Origin: Firmicutes bacterium HGW-Firmicutes-3
Lineage (GTDB): Bacteria > Bacillota > Clostridia > Lachnospirales > Vallitaleaceae
Direction of reading: 5' to 3'
NCBI GenBank assembly: GCA_002841435.1
Contig: PGZS01000007.1
Span: forward strand, 1-43,354
Length of the DNA: 43,354 nt
Both the position numbers and the translations under genes were made by a program. Positions 29,309 through 38,770 of this stretch are shown piece by piece (position 1 is the first letter of the stretch; the number at the start of each line of letters is the position of its first letter). The notes under the pieces were generated by a model that had not been told where the DNA came from, did not search any database, and saw only the letters and a list, made by a program, of their open reading frames with translations.

Positions 29309-30703
29309 CTATTTTCTTTGATTTAAGGGTACATAAGTTACTTTAGGCGCTACACTTTTATAAGCAGGTCGTATGATTTTTCCCTGATTTACAATTTCTT
29401 CGATTCGATGGGCACACCAACCGGATATTCTAGATACTGCAAACAAGGGTGTGTATAGCTCTTCGGGTATGCCAAGCATTCGATAAACAAAACCTGAGTA
29501 GAAGTCTACATTAATTGATACACCTTTATACATTTTTCTATGTTTCTCAATAATTGAAGGTGCTAATCTTTCTACTTTATCAAAAAGCTCAAACTCAGCT
29601 ATCAATCCTTTTTCCTGTGCCAAAGTTTGTACATAATTCTTAAATATGACCGCTCTCGGGTCTGAAACTGAATAAACAGCATGACCTACACCATAAATTA
29701 ATCCACTTTTGTCAAAAGCTTCTTTATTCACTAATTTTTCAAGATAGGCAATAATCTGCTCTTCATCTTTCCAGTCTTTAATATTCACCTTAATATCCTC
29801 AAACATAGCTGTTACTTTAATATTGGCACCACCATGTCTTGGACCTTTTAAAGAGCCTATAGCTGCAGCTATGGCAGAATAGGTATCTGTTCCAGAAGAA
29901 CTCACCACATGTGTAGTAAAAGTAGAGTTGTTACCGCCACCATGTTCAGCATGTAAAACCAATGATAGGTCTAACAATTCTGCTTCTAGTTCTGTAAAAT
30001 TGTTGTCCGGTCTAAGCATATATAGGATATTTTCAGCAATACCTAAATCTTTATGAGGACTATGTATAAATAAACTTGTATTGCCATGATAGTGAGCATA
30101 AGCCTGATAACCATAAACAGCTAATAATGGCAACTGTGATATGAGTTGCATGCTCTGTTTCAGTATGTTCTCTACAGAAATATTATCTGGGTCCTCATCA
30201 TAACTATAAAGACTTAAAACAGACCTTGCTAGTACATTCATAATATCTTTACTTGGTGACTTCATAATCATATCATTGACAAAAAAGCTTGGTAATGTAC
30301 GATATTCAAGTAGTTGGTCTTTAAAAGTGCGGAGCTCATCACTATTTGGAAGTTCACCAAACAGGAGCAGATAAACTGTTTCTTCAAAACCATGTCGCTT
30401 GTCTTTTAAAAAACCATCCACCAGATCTTCAATGTCAATCCCTCTATAAATCAACCTTCCCGGAACCGGAATGGATTCACCTTCATCTATAATATAGGAG
30501 TGCACCTCACCTATTCGTGTTAGACCAGCTAAAACGCCTTTACCACTAATATCCCTAAGCCCTCTTTTAACTTCAAATCTTGTATAGAGCTCTCTATCTA
30601 CTACGTTACAGGCAACTGCCATTTCACTCCACTTTTTTATTCTATCCACAATATCACCCTTTCTTTCATGACTATATCCATATAAAAACACGTATCTTTT
30701 CAT
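29309..30703 (-). CDS. Citrate/2-methylcitrate synthase
   Basis: VLHAEHGGGNNSTFTTHVVSSSGTDTYSAI, GHAVYSVSDPRA, NVDFYSG motifs; true start may be the GTG at 30649. Confidence 0.93.
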   Translation of the reverse strand: MKRYVFLYGYSHERKGDIVDRIKKWSEMAVACNVVDRELYTRFEVKRGLRDISGKGVLAGLTRIGEVHSYIIDEGESIPVPGRLIYRGIDIEDLVDGFLKDKRHGFEETVYLLLFGELPNSDELRTFKDQLLEYRTLPSFFVNDMIMKSPSKDIMNVLARSVLSLYSYDEDPDNISVENILKQSMQLISQLPLLAVYGYQAYAHYHGNTSLFIHSPHKDLGIAENILYMLRPDNNFTELEAELLDLSLVLHAEHGGGNNSTFTTHVVSSSGTDTYSAIAAAIGSLKGPRHGGANIKVTAMFEDIKVNIKDWKDEEQIIAYLEKLVNKEAFDKSGLIYGVGHAVYSVSDPRAVIFKNYVQTLAQEKGLIAEFELFDKVERLAPSIIEKHRKMYKGVSINVDFYSGFVYRMLGIPEELYTPLFAVSRISGWCAHRIEEIVNQGKIIRPAYKSVAPKVTYVPLNQRK

Positions 30704-30773
30704 TCATCAGTGTGTTAACGTGCGAATCTGAATCTATTCTATCATTATACGAAAGAAAAATCAAACCTGACTT

Positions 30774-31604
30774 TCAATACCATTCAATAACCACAACTTC
30801 CGGTGGATTAAAGACCCTTGGCAATCTTGGGTTATATGAAAGACCTCGACTCACGATTAGCTCTGTATCATCCGTATAAGCATAGTAACCCCCTGCGTAT
30901 TTGGGAAACCAACCTTGGTTTGGGGCATATAAACCATTTATCAAAAAAGGTATTCTAACTTGACCACCATGGCTATGACCACTTACAACAAGGTCAAATC
31001 CATGACTTTCATAAAGCTCTATGTGCTCCGGGCGATGACTTAGTAGAATCCTATATCCTTCTTGACGATCTATATCTTTGACACGGCTTAATGATCGTTT
31101 AAGGGCTTCTTTGCCCATGTATGCTAAAGTCGCATCCGGATCAATTACACCAGTTATTGTAATTTTATTATCTCGTATATTAAGGGTAACGGATTCATTT
31201 TCTAAGATTGTTACACCATAAGATCTGATTGTGTCAAATACCAAATCAGGATCATCATGCCAATACTCATGATTGCCTGAAACGTAGTAAATCGGGCACT
31301 CGTTTTGAATGCCTTCAAGAAAATCTACAGCACCTTGAATTGACCTATTTTCATCCATTAGATCTCCGGTTATCCAAATCATATCCGGTGATTCTTCAAC
31401 AATCATACTTATTAATTTACTCTGTTTGTCTCCGTAATTACTACTATGTAAATCGGATATTTGGATTACTTTAAGATCAAAAATTTCTTGTTTTCCATCT
31501 ATCTTATAATATCTATATATCGGTTGATTCCATGTAATCAGAATAATGAAACTCATTATAACAATTATTCCTATCCATCTTTTGAAATATTTAAGACCTT
31601 TCAT
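30774..31604 (-). CDS. Membrane-anchored metallophosphoesterase (YkuE-like)
   Basis: ISDLHSSNYGD, GDLMD, SGNHEYW, SGHSHGGQ motifs; RBS 'gaggtg' before M4 of the ORF. Confidence 0.88.
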   Translation of the reverse strand: MKGLKYFKRWIGIIVIMSFIILITWNQPIYRYYKIDGKQEIFDLKVIQISDLHSSNYGDKQSKLISMIVEESPDMIWITGDLMDENRSIQGAVDFLEGIQNECPIYYVSGNHEYWHDDPDLVFDTIRSYGVTILENESVTLNIRDNKITITGVIDPDATLAYMGKEALKRSLSRVKDIDRQEGYRILLSHRPEHIELYESHGFDLVVSGHSHGGQVRIPFLINGLYAPNQGWFPKYAGGYYAYTDDTELIVSRGLSYNPRLPRVFNPPEVVVIEWY

Positions 31605-31744
31605 TTTATTCACCTCATTTTACTATTGATTCGGGTTATTATCCCATAAATGATATAAAAATGCAAACACTTGAAGCAATCATTGTGGTATCCATTCCTT
31701 AGACCAGAGGCTTTTTGTACTTAAATCAGAACACTCTTGATTTT

Positions 31745-31780
31745 TTGCAAAAAAATAAGCACCTAAGTAGGTGCTTGTAA
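31745..31780 (-). terminator. Putative terminator downstream of recQ
   Basis: aagcacctacttaggtgcttattttttt on the minus strand. Confidence 0.75.
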
Positions 31781-31909
31781 AGGATGAGGGGGAGAGTATT
31801 TAATACGTAAGAGGTAACTCATTCTTACATTAATATAATACACCATACTCATAAATAGTCAATACAAAAACACTAATTTTTTATTAAAATTGTATAATGT
31901 TCATAAAGT

Positions 31910-33703
31910 TCATCCATTTGTGTTTATATAATCTTCTATAACTTGCAAAAATTGGTCACCGTATTTTTTGAATTTGCTCTCACCGACACCACCAATCGCC
32001 ATAAAATTCACTTTGTCTCTAGGCTTTTGACTGGCCATTGCCTTTAAAGTCTTATCGTGAAAAATAGTATAGGGTGGTAATTTTGTCTTGACCGCTATAA
32101 TTTTTCTAAGAGCTTTCAGTCGATCAAAGAGTTGATCCGATGATTCAATGGCAACTATCTCTATACGGTTAGAGTACACCGCTTTACCACCATATAAGAT
32201 TGATTCTGCTTCTTGGGTCACCTTAATTACCGGGTAACCATCCTGAGTCATATGTAAATAGCCCTCCGCTATCAATAGATGAATCATTTCTTTGATCTGA
32301 ATCAATGTGTATTCTTTAAGAATACCATAGGTTGAAAGTGATTCAAGAGGTGTTCCTGAGACTTTTTGAGACTTAGAGCCTTTAAGAACTTCTGCCACAA
32401 TGGACACGCCATACCTTTCCTTCATTCGCAGAATGCAAGATATGATTTTTTGAGCTTCTGTGGTGATGTCAACTCGGTGGGCTTTTCCGTCACAATTACC
32501 GCAACCTTCACAAATTTCCTCATTGACCTCTTCTCCAAAATGTGCAAGTAACTGAACCCTTAGACAAGTGTTTATGTGACAATAATTAACCATTTTCTGA
32601 AGTTGCCCATATCTGTATTTTTTTCTTTCCGGTGTTATGTCCGGTGTCTCTTCAATTAAAAACCTTCTGAGCTTTTGATCCCCAGGTCCGTAGAGTAATA
32701 TACAGGCAGAATTTTCTCCGTCTCGTCCGGCACGTCCGGCCTCTTGATAATAAGATTCGATATTCTCCGGCATGTTATGGTGAATCACGTACCTTACATT
32801 AGACTTGTCAATACCCATACCAAAAGCATTTGTGGCTACCATAACTTTGTAATCATCATAAATAAACCGCTCTTGATGGAGGCGACGTTCTTCCATATTC
32901 ATGCCACCATGATACATCCCGACAGCAACATGCATCCGATCTAAAGCGTGATACAGCATTTCAGTTTCTTTCCGAGTCCCACAGTAAATAATCCCTGAGC
33001 TCTCACTGTTTTTTTTAACATATTGCCCGATATAGCGTTTTTTATTAACACCTTTTAAAACAGAAAAATGGAGATTTTTCCGATCAAAACCAGTAACAAA
33101 AACCTCCGGCTTATACAAAGACAGTTGGTCCATGATGTCATCACGTACCAACTCTGTAGCCGTCGCCGTTAGTGCTGCAATAACAGGTCTATATGGCAGT
33201 TTATTCAATATATTCGCAATATTTCTATAGCTTGGTCTAAAATCATGTCCCCACTGAGAAACACAGTGGGCCTCATCAATAGCAATAAACTCAATTGTAT
33301 TATAGCTGATGATATCTCTAATCAAGCGGCTTTCAATGCGTTCCGGGGCAATATAGATCATTTTATACCGTTGTGCCTTAATACCTTCATACCGATCCAT
33401 CAGCTCCGCTTCGTCAAGTGTACTGTTAATATAGGTCGCTTCTATCCCCATATCTTTAAGGGTGTCCACTTGATCCTTCATCAAAGATATGAGTGGTGAT
33501 ATCACCAAAGTGACCCCCGAAAAAAGCAATGCAGGAATCTGATAACAAATAGATTTCCCTCCACCCGTCGGCATCAAAATAAGAGCATCGTTTCTATTCA
33601 TAATGCATTCTATGGCCGGTCTTTGTCCTTCTTTAAAGTCCGTATAGCCATAATATTTTTTAAGACATGATTCTATTGTCCTTATTTCACTATATGTTTC
33701 CAT
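31910..33703 (-). CDS. recQ: ATP-dependent DNA helicase RecQ
   Basis: MPTGGGKSICYQIPAL, DEAHCVSQWGHDFRPSY, QEAGRAGRDG; Zn-binding cysteines; C-terminal HRDC. Confidence 0.93.
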   Translation of the reverse strand: METYSEIRTIESCLKKYYGYTDFKEGQRPAIECIMNRNDALILMPTGGGKSICYQIPALLFSGVTLVISPLISLMKDQVDTLKDMGIEATYINSTLDEAELMDRYEGIKAQRYKMIYIAPERIESRLIRDIISYNTIEFIAIDEAHCVSQWGHDFRPSYRNIANILNKLPYRPVIAALTATATELVRDDIMDQLSLYKPEVFVTGFDRKNLHFSVLKGVNKKRYIGQYVKKNSESSGIIYCGTRKETEMLYHALDRMHVAVGMYHGGMNMEERRLHQERFIYDDYKVMVATNAFGMGIDKSNVRYVIHHNMPENIESYYQEAGRAGRDGENSACILLYGPGDQKLRRFLIEETPDITPERKKYRYGQLQKMVNYCHINTCLRVQLLAHFGEEVNEEICEGCGNCDGKAHRVDITTEAQKIISCILRMKERYGVSIVAEVLKGSKSQKVSGTPLESLSTYGILKEYTLIQIKEMIHLLIAEGYLHMTQDGYPVIKVTQEAESILYGGKAVYSNRIEIVAIESSDQLFDRLKALRKIIAVKTKLPPYTIFHDKTLKAMASQKPRDKVNFMAIGGVGESKFKKYGDQFLQVIEDYINTNG

Positions 33704-33737
33704 TTGGCACCTCTTCTTGGTCTTACTCTTCTAAAAC

Positions 33738-34475
33738 TTAATTTTTTTCCCCTATATGAATACTGTCCGGCGTCAAATGATAAATCATATCCTTGCGTTC
33801 AACTACAATCTTTATCTTATCTCGTACAGTCAAATCCTTATCTATTTTTTGAAGCAATTCTTTTGTCGGGTTCATGGCTATGGGATGACCTACTGACTTA
33901 AGCATCTCAAAATCACCAGCAGTATCTCCATAGGCATAGGATTGACTCAGCTCAATATTATACGCTGACACCAGTTTCTTTAATGCCTCTTTTTTATTAT
34001 GACTGTCCCACATAGGGTGTACTTCACCTGTATAATAATGTTGGTCATTCATCTCATAGACAGAACCTACATAGTGATCAAATCCAAATTTCTGGCTGAT
34101 TTCCCGAACCAATTCAAAAGGAGATCCTGATATGGTGATAATCTGATGTCCTTGGCTTTTATGCCATCTAATCTGATCCCTTGTATATGTATAGACACGG
34201 TCTCCATTTTGTTCGATTACCTTATTTGCAATAAATTCAACCTGTGTTCTATGAAGACCTCGTATGGCATCTATATAGATCTCTGCCATTCTAACCAAGT
34301 AATCATCATAGTTACCAATGCGTTTGTCCCATCTGTTATATTTCTCCCGTAGTTCTTTGTACCATACTTCACTACTTATGATATCTGACTTAATCATTTT
34401 CTTGAAAATAGCCGTAATCATACCCTCTCGGTATAGCGTTCCGTCAATATCAAAAAAAGCTGCTACCTTACTCAT
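33738..34475 (-). CDS. HAD-superfamily (HAD-IB, SerB-like) hydrolase
   Basis: FFDIDGTLYREG, ISGSPFELV, YGDTAGDFEML motifs. Confidence 0.88.
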   Translation of the reverse strand: MSKVAAFFDIDGTLYREGMITAIFKKMIKSDIISSEVWYKELREKYNRWDKRIGNYDDYLVRMAEIYIDAIRGLHRTQVEFIANKVIEQNGDRVYTYTRDQIRWHKSQGHQIITISGSPFELVREISQKFGFDHYVGSVYEMNDQHYYTGEVHPMWDSHNKKEALKKLVSAYNIELSQSYAYGDTAGDFEMLKSVGHPIAMNPTKELLQKIDKDLTVRDKIKIVVERKDMIYHLTPDSIHIGEKN

Positions 34476-34485
34476 ATAAACACCT

Positions 34486-35355
34486 CTATTCTTGAGATTT
34501 CTCCGATAGGTATAAACCCATTAATATTAGTAGTGTTCCGATTAATGTCATATATGTGATTTTTTCTTTTAGTACCCATGCAGACATGATTGTTGTAACG
34601 ACTGGTACAAGATAAATATATTGGTTGGTTTTAACAGGTCCAATAACCTTAATGGCATTATTCCATAGTATGAAAGCCAATGATGAAGCAACAATACCTA
34701 AAAAGAGCATGCTGGCAACGATTCTAGAATTGATGACTTCAAAAGTTATGGGTTGTCCTTTAATGACTACGATAAGCAAGAGTACCAGTAAACCATATAA
34801 AAATACTTTTCTGGTGAGTTGAATCATATGGTAATCTTTCGAAGTCTTTTCCATCAAAACAGAATATACAGCAAACATCGCCGCCGCACCGAGAGCCAAG
34901 AAGTCCCCTATAGGCTCTACGCCTTCAAACTTACTACCATTAATGATGATTAGAAAAACGCCTAGGTAAGCCAGTATAAACCCAATAATACTTTTAAATG
35001 TAAAAAAATGTGTTTTATACACAACCATAGATAATATACCTGTTAGTAGTGGTATGGTCGACACAATCAAGCTTACATTAGAAGAATATGTGTGTTGTAA
35101 TGCAGTATTCTCAAAAACAAAGTAAAAAGCAAGAGCCGCACCTATAAACAAAAAAAGCACTTCTTCTTTTATGGACGTTGGCTTTTTGAATTTGGGATAT
35201 AACAGTGTTAAAAATACGATAGCCAGTAGGTAACGCACCACCAAAATCTGTAGTGGTGTGAATTGGTTCAACAAAATCTTGCTCACAATAAATGTGGAAC
35301 TCCATATGGTAATCGTGATTACTGCAAATATATGTCCTTTAATGGATGTTTTCAT
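34486..35355 (-). CDS. DMT-superfamily (EamA) transporter
   Basis: ~10 TM duplicated EamA architecture. Confidence 0.85.
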   Translation of the reverse strand: MKTSIKGHIFAVITITIWSSTFIVSKILLNQFTPLQILVVRYLLAIVFLTLLYPKFKKPTSIKEEVLFLFIGAALAFYFVFENTALQHTYSSNVSLIVSTIPLLTGILSMVVYKTHFFTFKSIIGFILAYLGVFLIIINGSKFEGVEPIGDFLALGAAAMFAVYSVLMEKTSKDYHMIQLTRKVFLYGLLVLLLIVVIKGQPITFEVINSRIVASMLFLGIVASSLAFILWNNAIKVIGPVKTNQYIYLVPVVTTIMSAWVLKEKITYMTLIGTLLILMGLYLSEKSQE

Positions 35356-35495
35356 GATGCACCTTATACTTTCTCTATTTTCTTCTCATCATTTTAACAT
35401 AAAATACTAAATTTCTCATCTTGAATCTAAAAAAAGAAAAGACAACAGGTGATATCGGAATTATGGACCTATCAAAATGCCTCGCGGACTAAATA

Positions 35496-35536
35496 AATAG
35501 GAAGTGTCTCAAATAGCTTGAGTCACTTCCTATTTT
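35496..35536. terminator. Long hairpin, probable terminator of the SLH-NlpC/P60 gene
   Basis: aaataggaagtgtctcaa-atagc-ttgagtcacttcctattt; one mismatch in the stem. Confidence 0.75.
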
Positions 35537-35558
35537 TATATCAAAATATTATTAATTT

Positions 35559-36890
35559 CTAAAATATCACTTTTCTATATCCGATAATAGGTTCACGCAT
35601 GTATCCGTCTAAAGCTGTAATTCTAACCCCATAAGAAGAAGTAGAATGAATAATCTGGCCATTACCAATAAATATGGCTACATGAGAGATTGATCCGCCA
35701 TAGCCGTAAACTACCAAATCTCCAGGAAGGAGCTGGTTTCTTGCTATTGCAACGCCATTTTTACCTTGTCCTCTTGAAGAACGATCAAGTGCATAACCGA
35801 ATTTCGCAAATATCTGACCGGTATAGCCTGAACAGTCGACACCACCTGTCAAGCTGGTGCCACCATAACGGTACCGTGTGCCAACAAAATTCTTCGCATA
35901 TGCTACAAGCTGAGTTCTAACATCTGATACAGGTTGACTTGGATCGTACTTTTGAATGTAATCTTTATGAACATATCCTGTAATTTGACTATTTGACTTC
36001 ACTTGATACCATGCATCAATCTCGCCAACGATGGTTACTTCCTCATTAGAGCTAAGCTTTCCAATGATATTGTTTGGATTGTTTAAATCCGGCTCAGATC
36101 TTAAGTTTAATATACTTGCTGTTACAATTGCTTTTATTTGCATAGGTGGTGCTAAGGTAATCTTGGCCACCGCTTTTTCTAGAGTAATGGTAGCATCTTC
36201 TTCATAATTCTCAAGTCGCCCTTGCCACTCTTTTTCCAAAAGATCATCTTCCAACATACGTTCAAAAACTCTGTAGTTCATAATAATGGCCTGCTCTGAG
36301 GTGCTAAAGCCATCCGGATTAATATTCTCATCACCCGTACCGGAAACAATCGTATTGGCAACCGCCAAATTGATGCTCTTCATAGCCCAACTTGAAATGG
36401 CATGTTGGTCATTAAATTCCGAATTGTTTTTGGTTGCTGTCAAAATCTGCACTTTATTTTCATCTTCGATTTTTTTTATCATACGCACCATCATAACAAC
36501 CATTTGTTCTCTCGTCACTAACGCTTCAGGAACAAAAGTTTTTTCAGTGATGCCTGTTGCAATACCTGCTTCAAATGCTTTTAATATAAAAGCTTTGTTT
36601 GTGTCTTCAAATGGATTTTGTACCGCTTCTATATCAATGATGCTGTTGGTGGATGCTTCATACGTTTTTACCAACAATTCTACATATGCTTCTCTTGTTA
36701 ATTTTTTCTGAAAATCTTGAACAAGTGTGTCTGTTACAAGATTAATCTCAACGGCTGATTCGATTTCCCTAGTTGCCCAAGAAGATGGTGTCGCTGCTTG
36801 TACACGAATACCCGCCGATAGACCTAGTGTCACCAATGTGCAAATACCTAGTGCTCTCACGCAATGCTTTTTGATTTGTGTCCCAAACAT
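35559..36890 (-). CDS. SLH-SH3-NlpC/P60 cell-wall hydrolase
   Basis: SLH-like repeats (VTREQMVVMMVRMI), SH3 domain (ASILNLRSEPDLNN), NlpC/P60 (GGVDCSGYTGQIF, ISHVAIFIGNGQIIHS); signal peptide. Confidence 0.92.
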   Translation of the reverse strand: MFGTQIKKHCVRALGICTLVTLGLSAGIRVQAATPSSWATREIESAVEINLVTDTLVQDFQKKLTREAYVELLVKTYEASTNSIIDIEAVQNPFEDTNKAFILKAFEAGIATGITEKTFVPEALVTREQMVVMMVRMIKKIEDENKVQILTATKNNSEFNDQHAISSWAMKSINLAVANTIVSGTGDENINPDGFSTSEQAIIMNYRVFERMLEDDLLEKEWQGRLENYEEDATITLEKAVAKITLAPPMQIKAIVTASILNLRSEPDLNNPNNIIGKLSSNEEVTIVGEIDAWYQVKSNSQITGYVHKDYIQKYDPSQPVSDVRTQLVAYAKNFVGTRYRYGGTSLTGGVDCSGYTGQIFAKFGYALDRSSRGQGKNGVAIARNQLLPGDLVVYGYGGSISHVAIFIGNGQIIHSTSSYGVRITALDGYMREPIIGYRKVIF

Positions 36891-36985
36891 GTTAGCCTCC
36901 TTGAAGTCAAATGCTTTTTTCTTGAACCTTTCTCCTTATAAAATATCTAAGACTAGGGTTCAATCATTTCACCTCATTAACCAAC

Positions 36986-37014
36986 ATTATAGAGAAATTC
37001 TAATAATAAGTCAA
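36986..37014 (-). promoter_or_regulatory. Sigma-A-type promoter for the SLH-NlpC/P60 gene
   Basis: Minus strand TTGACT-N17-TATAAT about 100 nt upstream of the ATG. Confidence 0.8.
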
Positions 37015-37211
37015 TAAAAATTTAACAAATATTTAATCTTTTAGAACTTCAAAAGTATGACAAAATCCCGTTTTAAAGCTTTTTAAATATTAAGACAATA
37101 ATTTTTGTTAATAAATATTTAATAACTCTATTTTCCAATATATCATTTAGATGTTGCTAATAGGCGCATTCATCACTAACAATCCTATAAGCGGTTTTGT
37201 TGAATTCAAAT

Positions 37212-37472
37212 CTACCTGTTGTGTAAATCATGATTCATCTGTAAAAACTCTTCTCTTGTAATATCACCACTTGCATAACGTCTACTTAGAATATCTTCAG
37301 GCTTATCTATGGAATGCAATGCCTCTACCTGTATTTCATGTTGTGTATCGTTTAAAAAAAACCGCCTAACAAGTCCTTTTGGGCCAAAAAATGTATACAT
37401 CATAAACAACATCATTGAAAAACCTATAATCGGAAAAATCCACATACCGCCCCACCAAAAAAATGGTCCCAT
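37212..37472 (-). CDS. SHOCT-domain small membrane protein
   Basis: N-terminal TM, C-terminal ILSRRYASGDITREEFLQMNHDL. Confidence 0.8.
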   Translation of the reverse strand: MGPFFWWGGMWIFPIIGFSMMLFMMYTFFGPKGLVRRFFLNDTQHEIQVEALHSIDKPEDILSRRYASGDITREEFLQMNHDLHNR

Positions 37473-37626
37473 TACTCAACACCCTTTCATAATTATAATA
37501 TCCTCATCATAACATACATACCTATTAATATCAATGACTGTTTATATAAATAATTATTGATGTTTTTGACTTTATCTTATATACTATAAGAAACTAACAT
37601 ATACATGTTATAAAGGTGGTGAAACT

Positions 37627-37960
37627 ATCAATAACTTATCTCAACTCTTCAAGTTACTTAGTGACCATAGTCGGCTCATGATATTATTGGCACTTGAAGC
37701 GGAACCTGGAACCTTTATCTGTTTCAAAGCTCATTGAAAGGACTGGACTGTCACAGCCTCTGGTCTCCTTTCACTTAAAAGTGCTTCGAGAGTCCAACTT
37801 GGTTTTGACCCACAGAAGTGGGACTTTTGTTTACAATGCCGTATGTGATCAAGATTTAATTCCTCTTATTCGTCAGTTCGAAAAATATCAGACAGAGACA
37901 TCCAATGATCCAAATCCATTCCCCTTTAATTGTCCACCTTGGCATAATACAAAGACATAA
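37627..37960 (+). pseudogene. ArsR/SmtB-family regulator disrupted by a 7-bp tandem duplication
   Basis: Frame 1: NNLSQLFKLLSDHSRLMILLALEAEP; frame 2: LSVSKLIERTGLSQPLVSFHLKVLRESNLVLTHRSGTFVYNAV. Removing one GGAACCT copy rejoins them. No ATG/GTG/TTG start in the upstream frame. Confidence 0.8.
37701..37714. repeat. 7-bp perfect tandem duplication GGAACCT x2
   Basis: gcGGAACCTGGAACCTttatctg. Confidence 0.95.
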
Positions 37961-38004
37961 TGATACCATCAACAATCATACTAAGAATATAGGAGGCACT
38001 CCCA

Positions 38005-38370
38005 ATGGATACAAACAAATGTTGTGGTGATAGCGGTAAAGATTTTAAAGATATGGCCGGTAAAATGGAAGGCATGCCCAAAATGATGGGTGGCGGCTTT
38101 AATCCCATGGATATGTGCAAACAAATGACAGAAAGCATTACGACCACAGCAAGGATGGCTGGCTTTGCCACACCAGAAGTCCAAGTTATTTTTGAAGACT
38201 GGGTTCTTGAAGTTGAAAAAGAAATCATCCAACTCATCACTCAAGATATCAACATCACGCCTTCAAAAATTGCAGAGCATTTGAAAATAAGTGAAGATAG
38301 CGTTTTGTATTTCATCAGCAAACTTATTCGAGACAAAAAAATCATTGTCACCGGTCTAGCCCTTAAATAG
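38005..38370 (+). CDS. Cys/Met-rich N-terminus plus winged-helix-like C-terminus
   Basis: MDTNKCCGDSGKDFKDMAGKMEGMPKMMGGGFNPMDMCKQM...ITPSKIAEHLKISEDSVLYFISKLIRDKKIIVTG; RBS 'aggaggc'. Confidence 0.75.
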   Translation: MDTNKCCGDSGKDFKDMAGKMEGMPKMMGGGFNPMDMCKQMTESITTTARMAGFATPEVQVIFEDWVLEVEKEIIQLITQDINITPSKIAEHLKISEDSVLYFISKLIRDKKIIVTGLALK

Positions 38371-38562
38371 ACTTTTGAAAAGGTGTCGTCATAAGGTACA
38401 ATAAATATGATTTTGAAGGTGGTCCCATAAAAACCCTTCCACAGTGCAGGAACTTCATGGTCGATGTCGGTTAAATATGGTACTACTGATTTCTTCAAAG
38501 CATTGTATGGGCAAACGAACTAAAGCCTATTAAAATGACACATTTGAGAAACCGAATGAGGA

Positions 38563-38630
38563 AAGAAAAAGCGCTGATCAATCACAGTTCTACATGGATG
38601 TAGAACTGTGATTGATCAGCGCTTTTTCTT
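38563..38630. repeat. Perfect inverted repeat, 33-bp arms with 2-nt loop; possible bidirectional terminator
   Basis: aagaaaaagcgctgatcaatcacagttctacat-gg-atgtagaactgtgattgatcagcgctttttctt. Confidence 0.95.
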
Positions 38631-38770
38631 GACGAAATGACGACCTATTACCGAGTAGATATGATACACCGGTTTTCCGATGACCGTACGAAGTGTAAGG
38701 CGAGGAAAAGCTGTGTGTTATAACTACGATTATGAAATTCTCATTCATCGATATCAAAACCACGTTACCC

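Noticed and set aside
31745-31780. Hairpin gcacctaagtaggtgc as a possible regulatory RNA
   Set aside because: Minus-strand orientation with a following T-tract fits a simple terminator downstream of recQ.
36286-36711. 141-aa plus-strand ORF
   Set aside because: Antisense to the SLH repeats of the NlpC/P60 protein; no RBS and shadow-like composition.
36900-37014. c-di-AMP (ydaO) riboswitch before the cell-wall hydrolase gene
   Set aside because: The leader is too short and the ydaO core motifs are absent.
37926-38240. Minus-strand ORFs of 104 and 87 aa
   Set aside because: Antisense to the Cys/Met-rich protein, which has a strong RBS on the plus strand.
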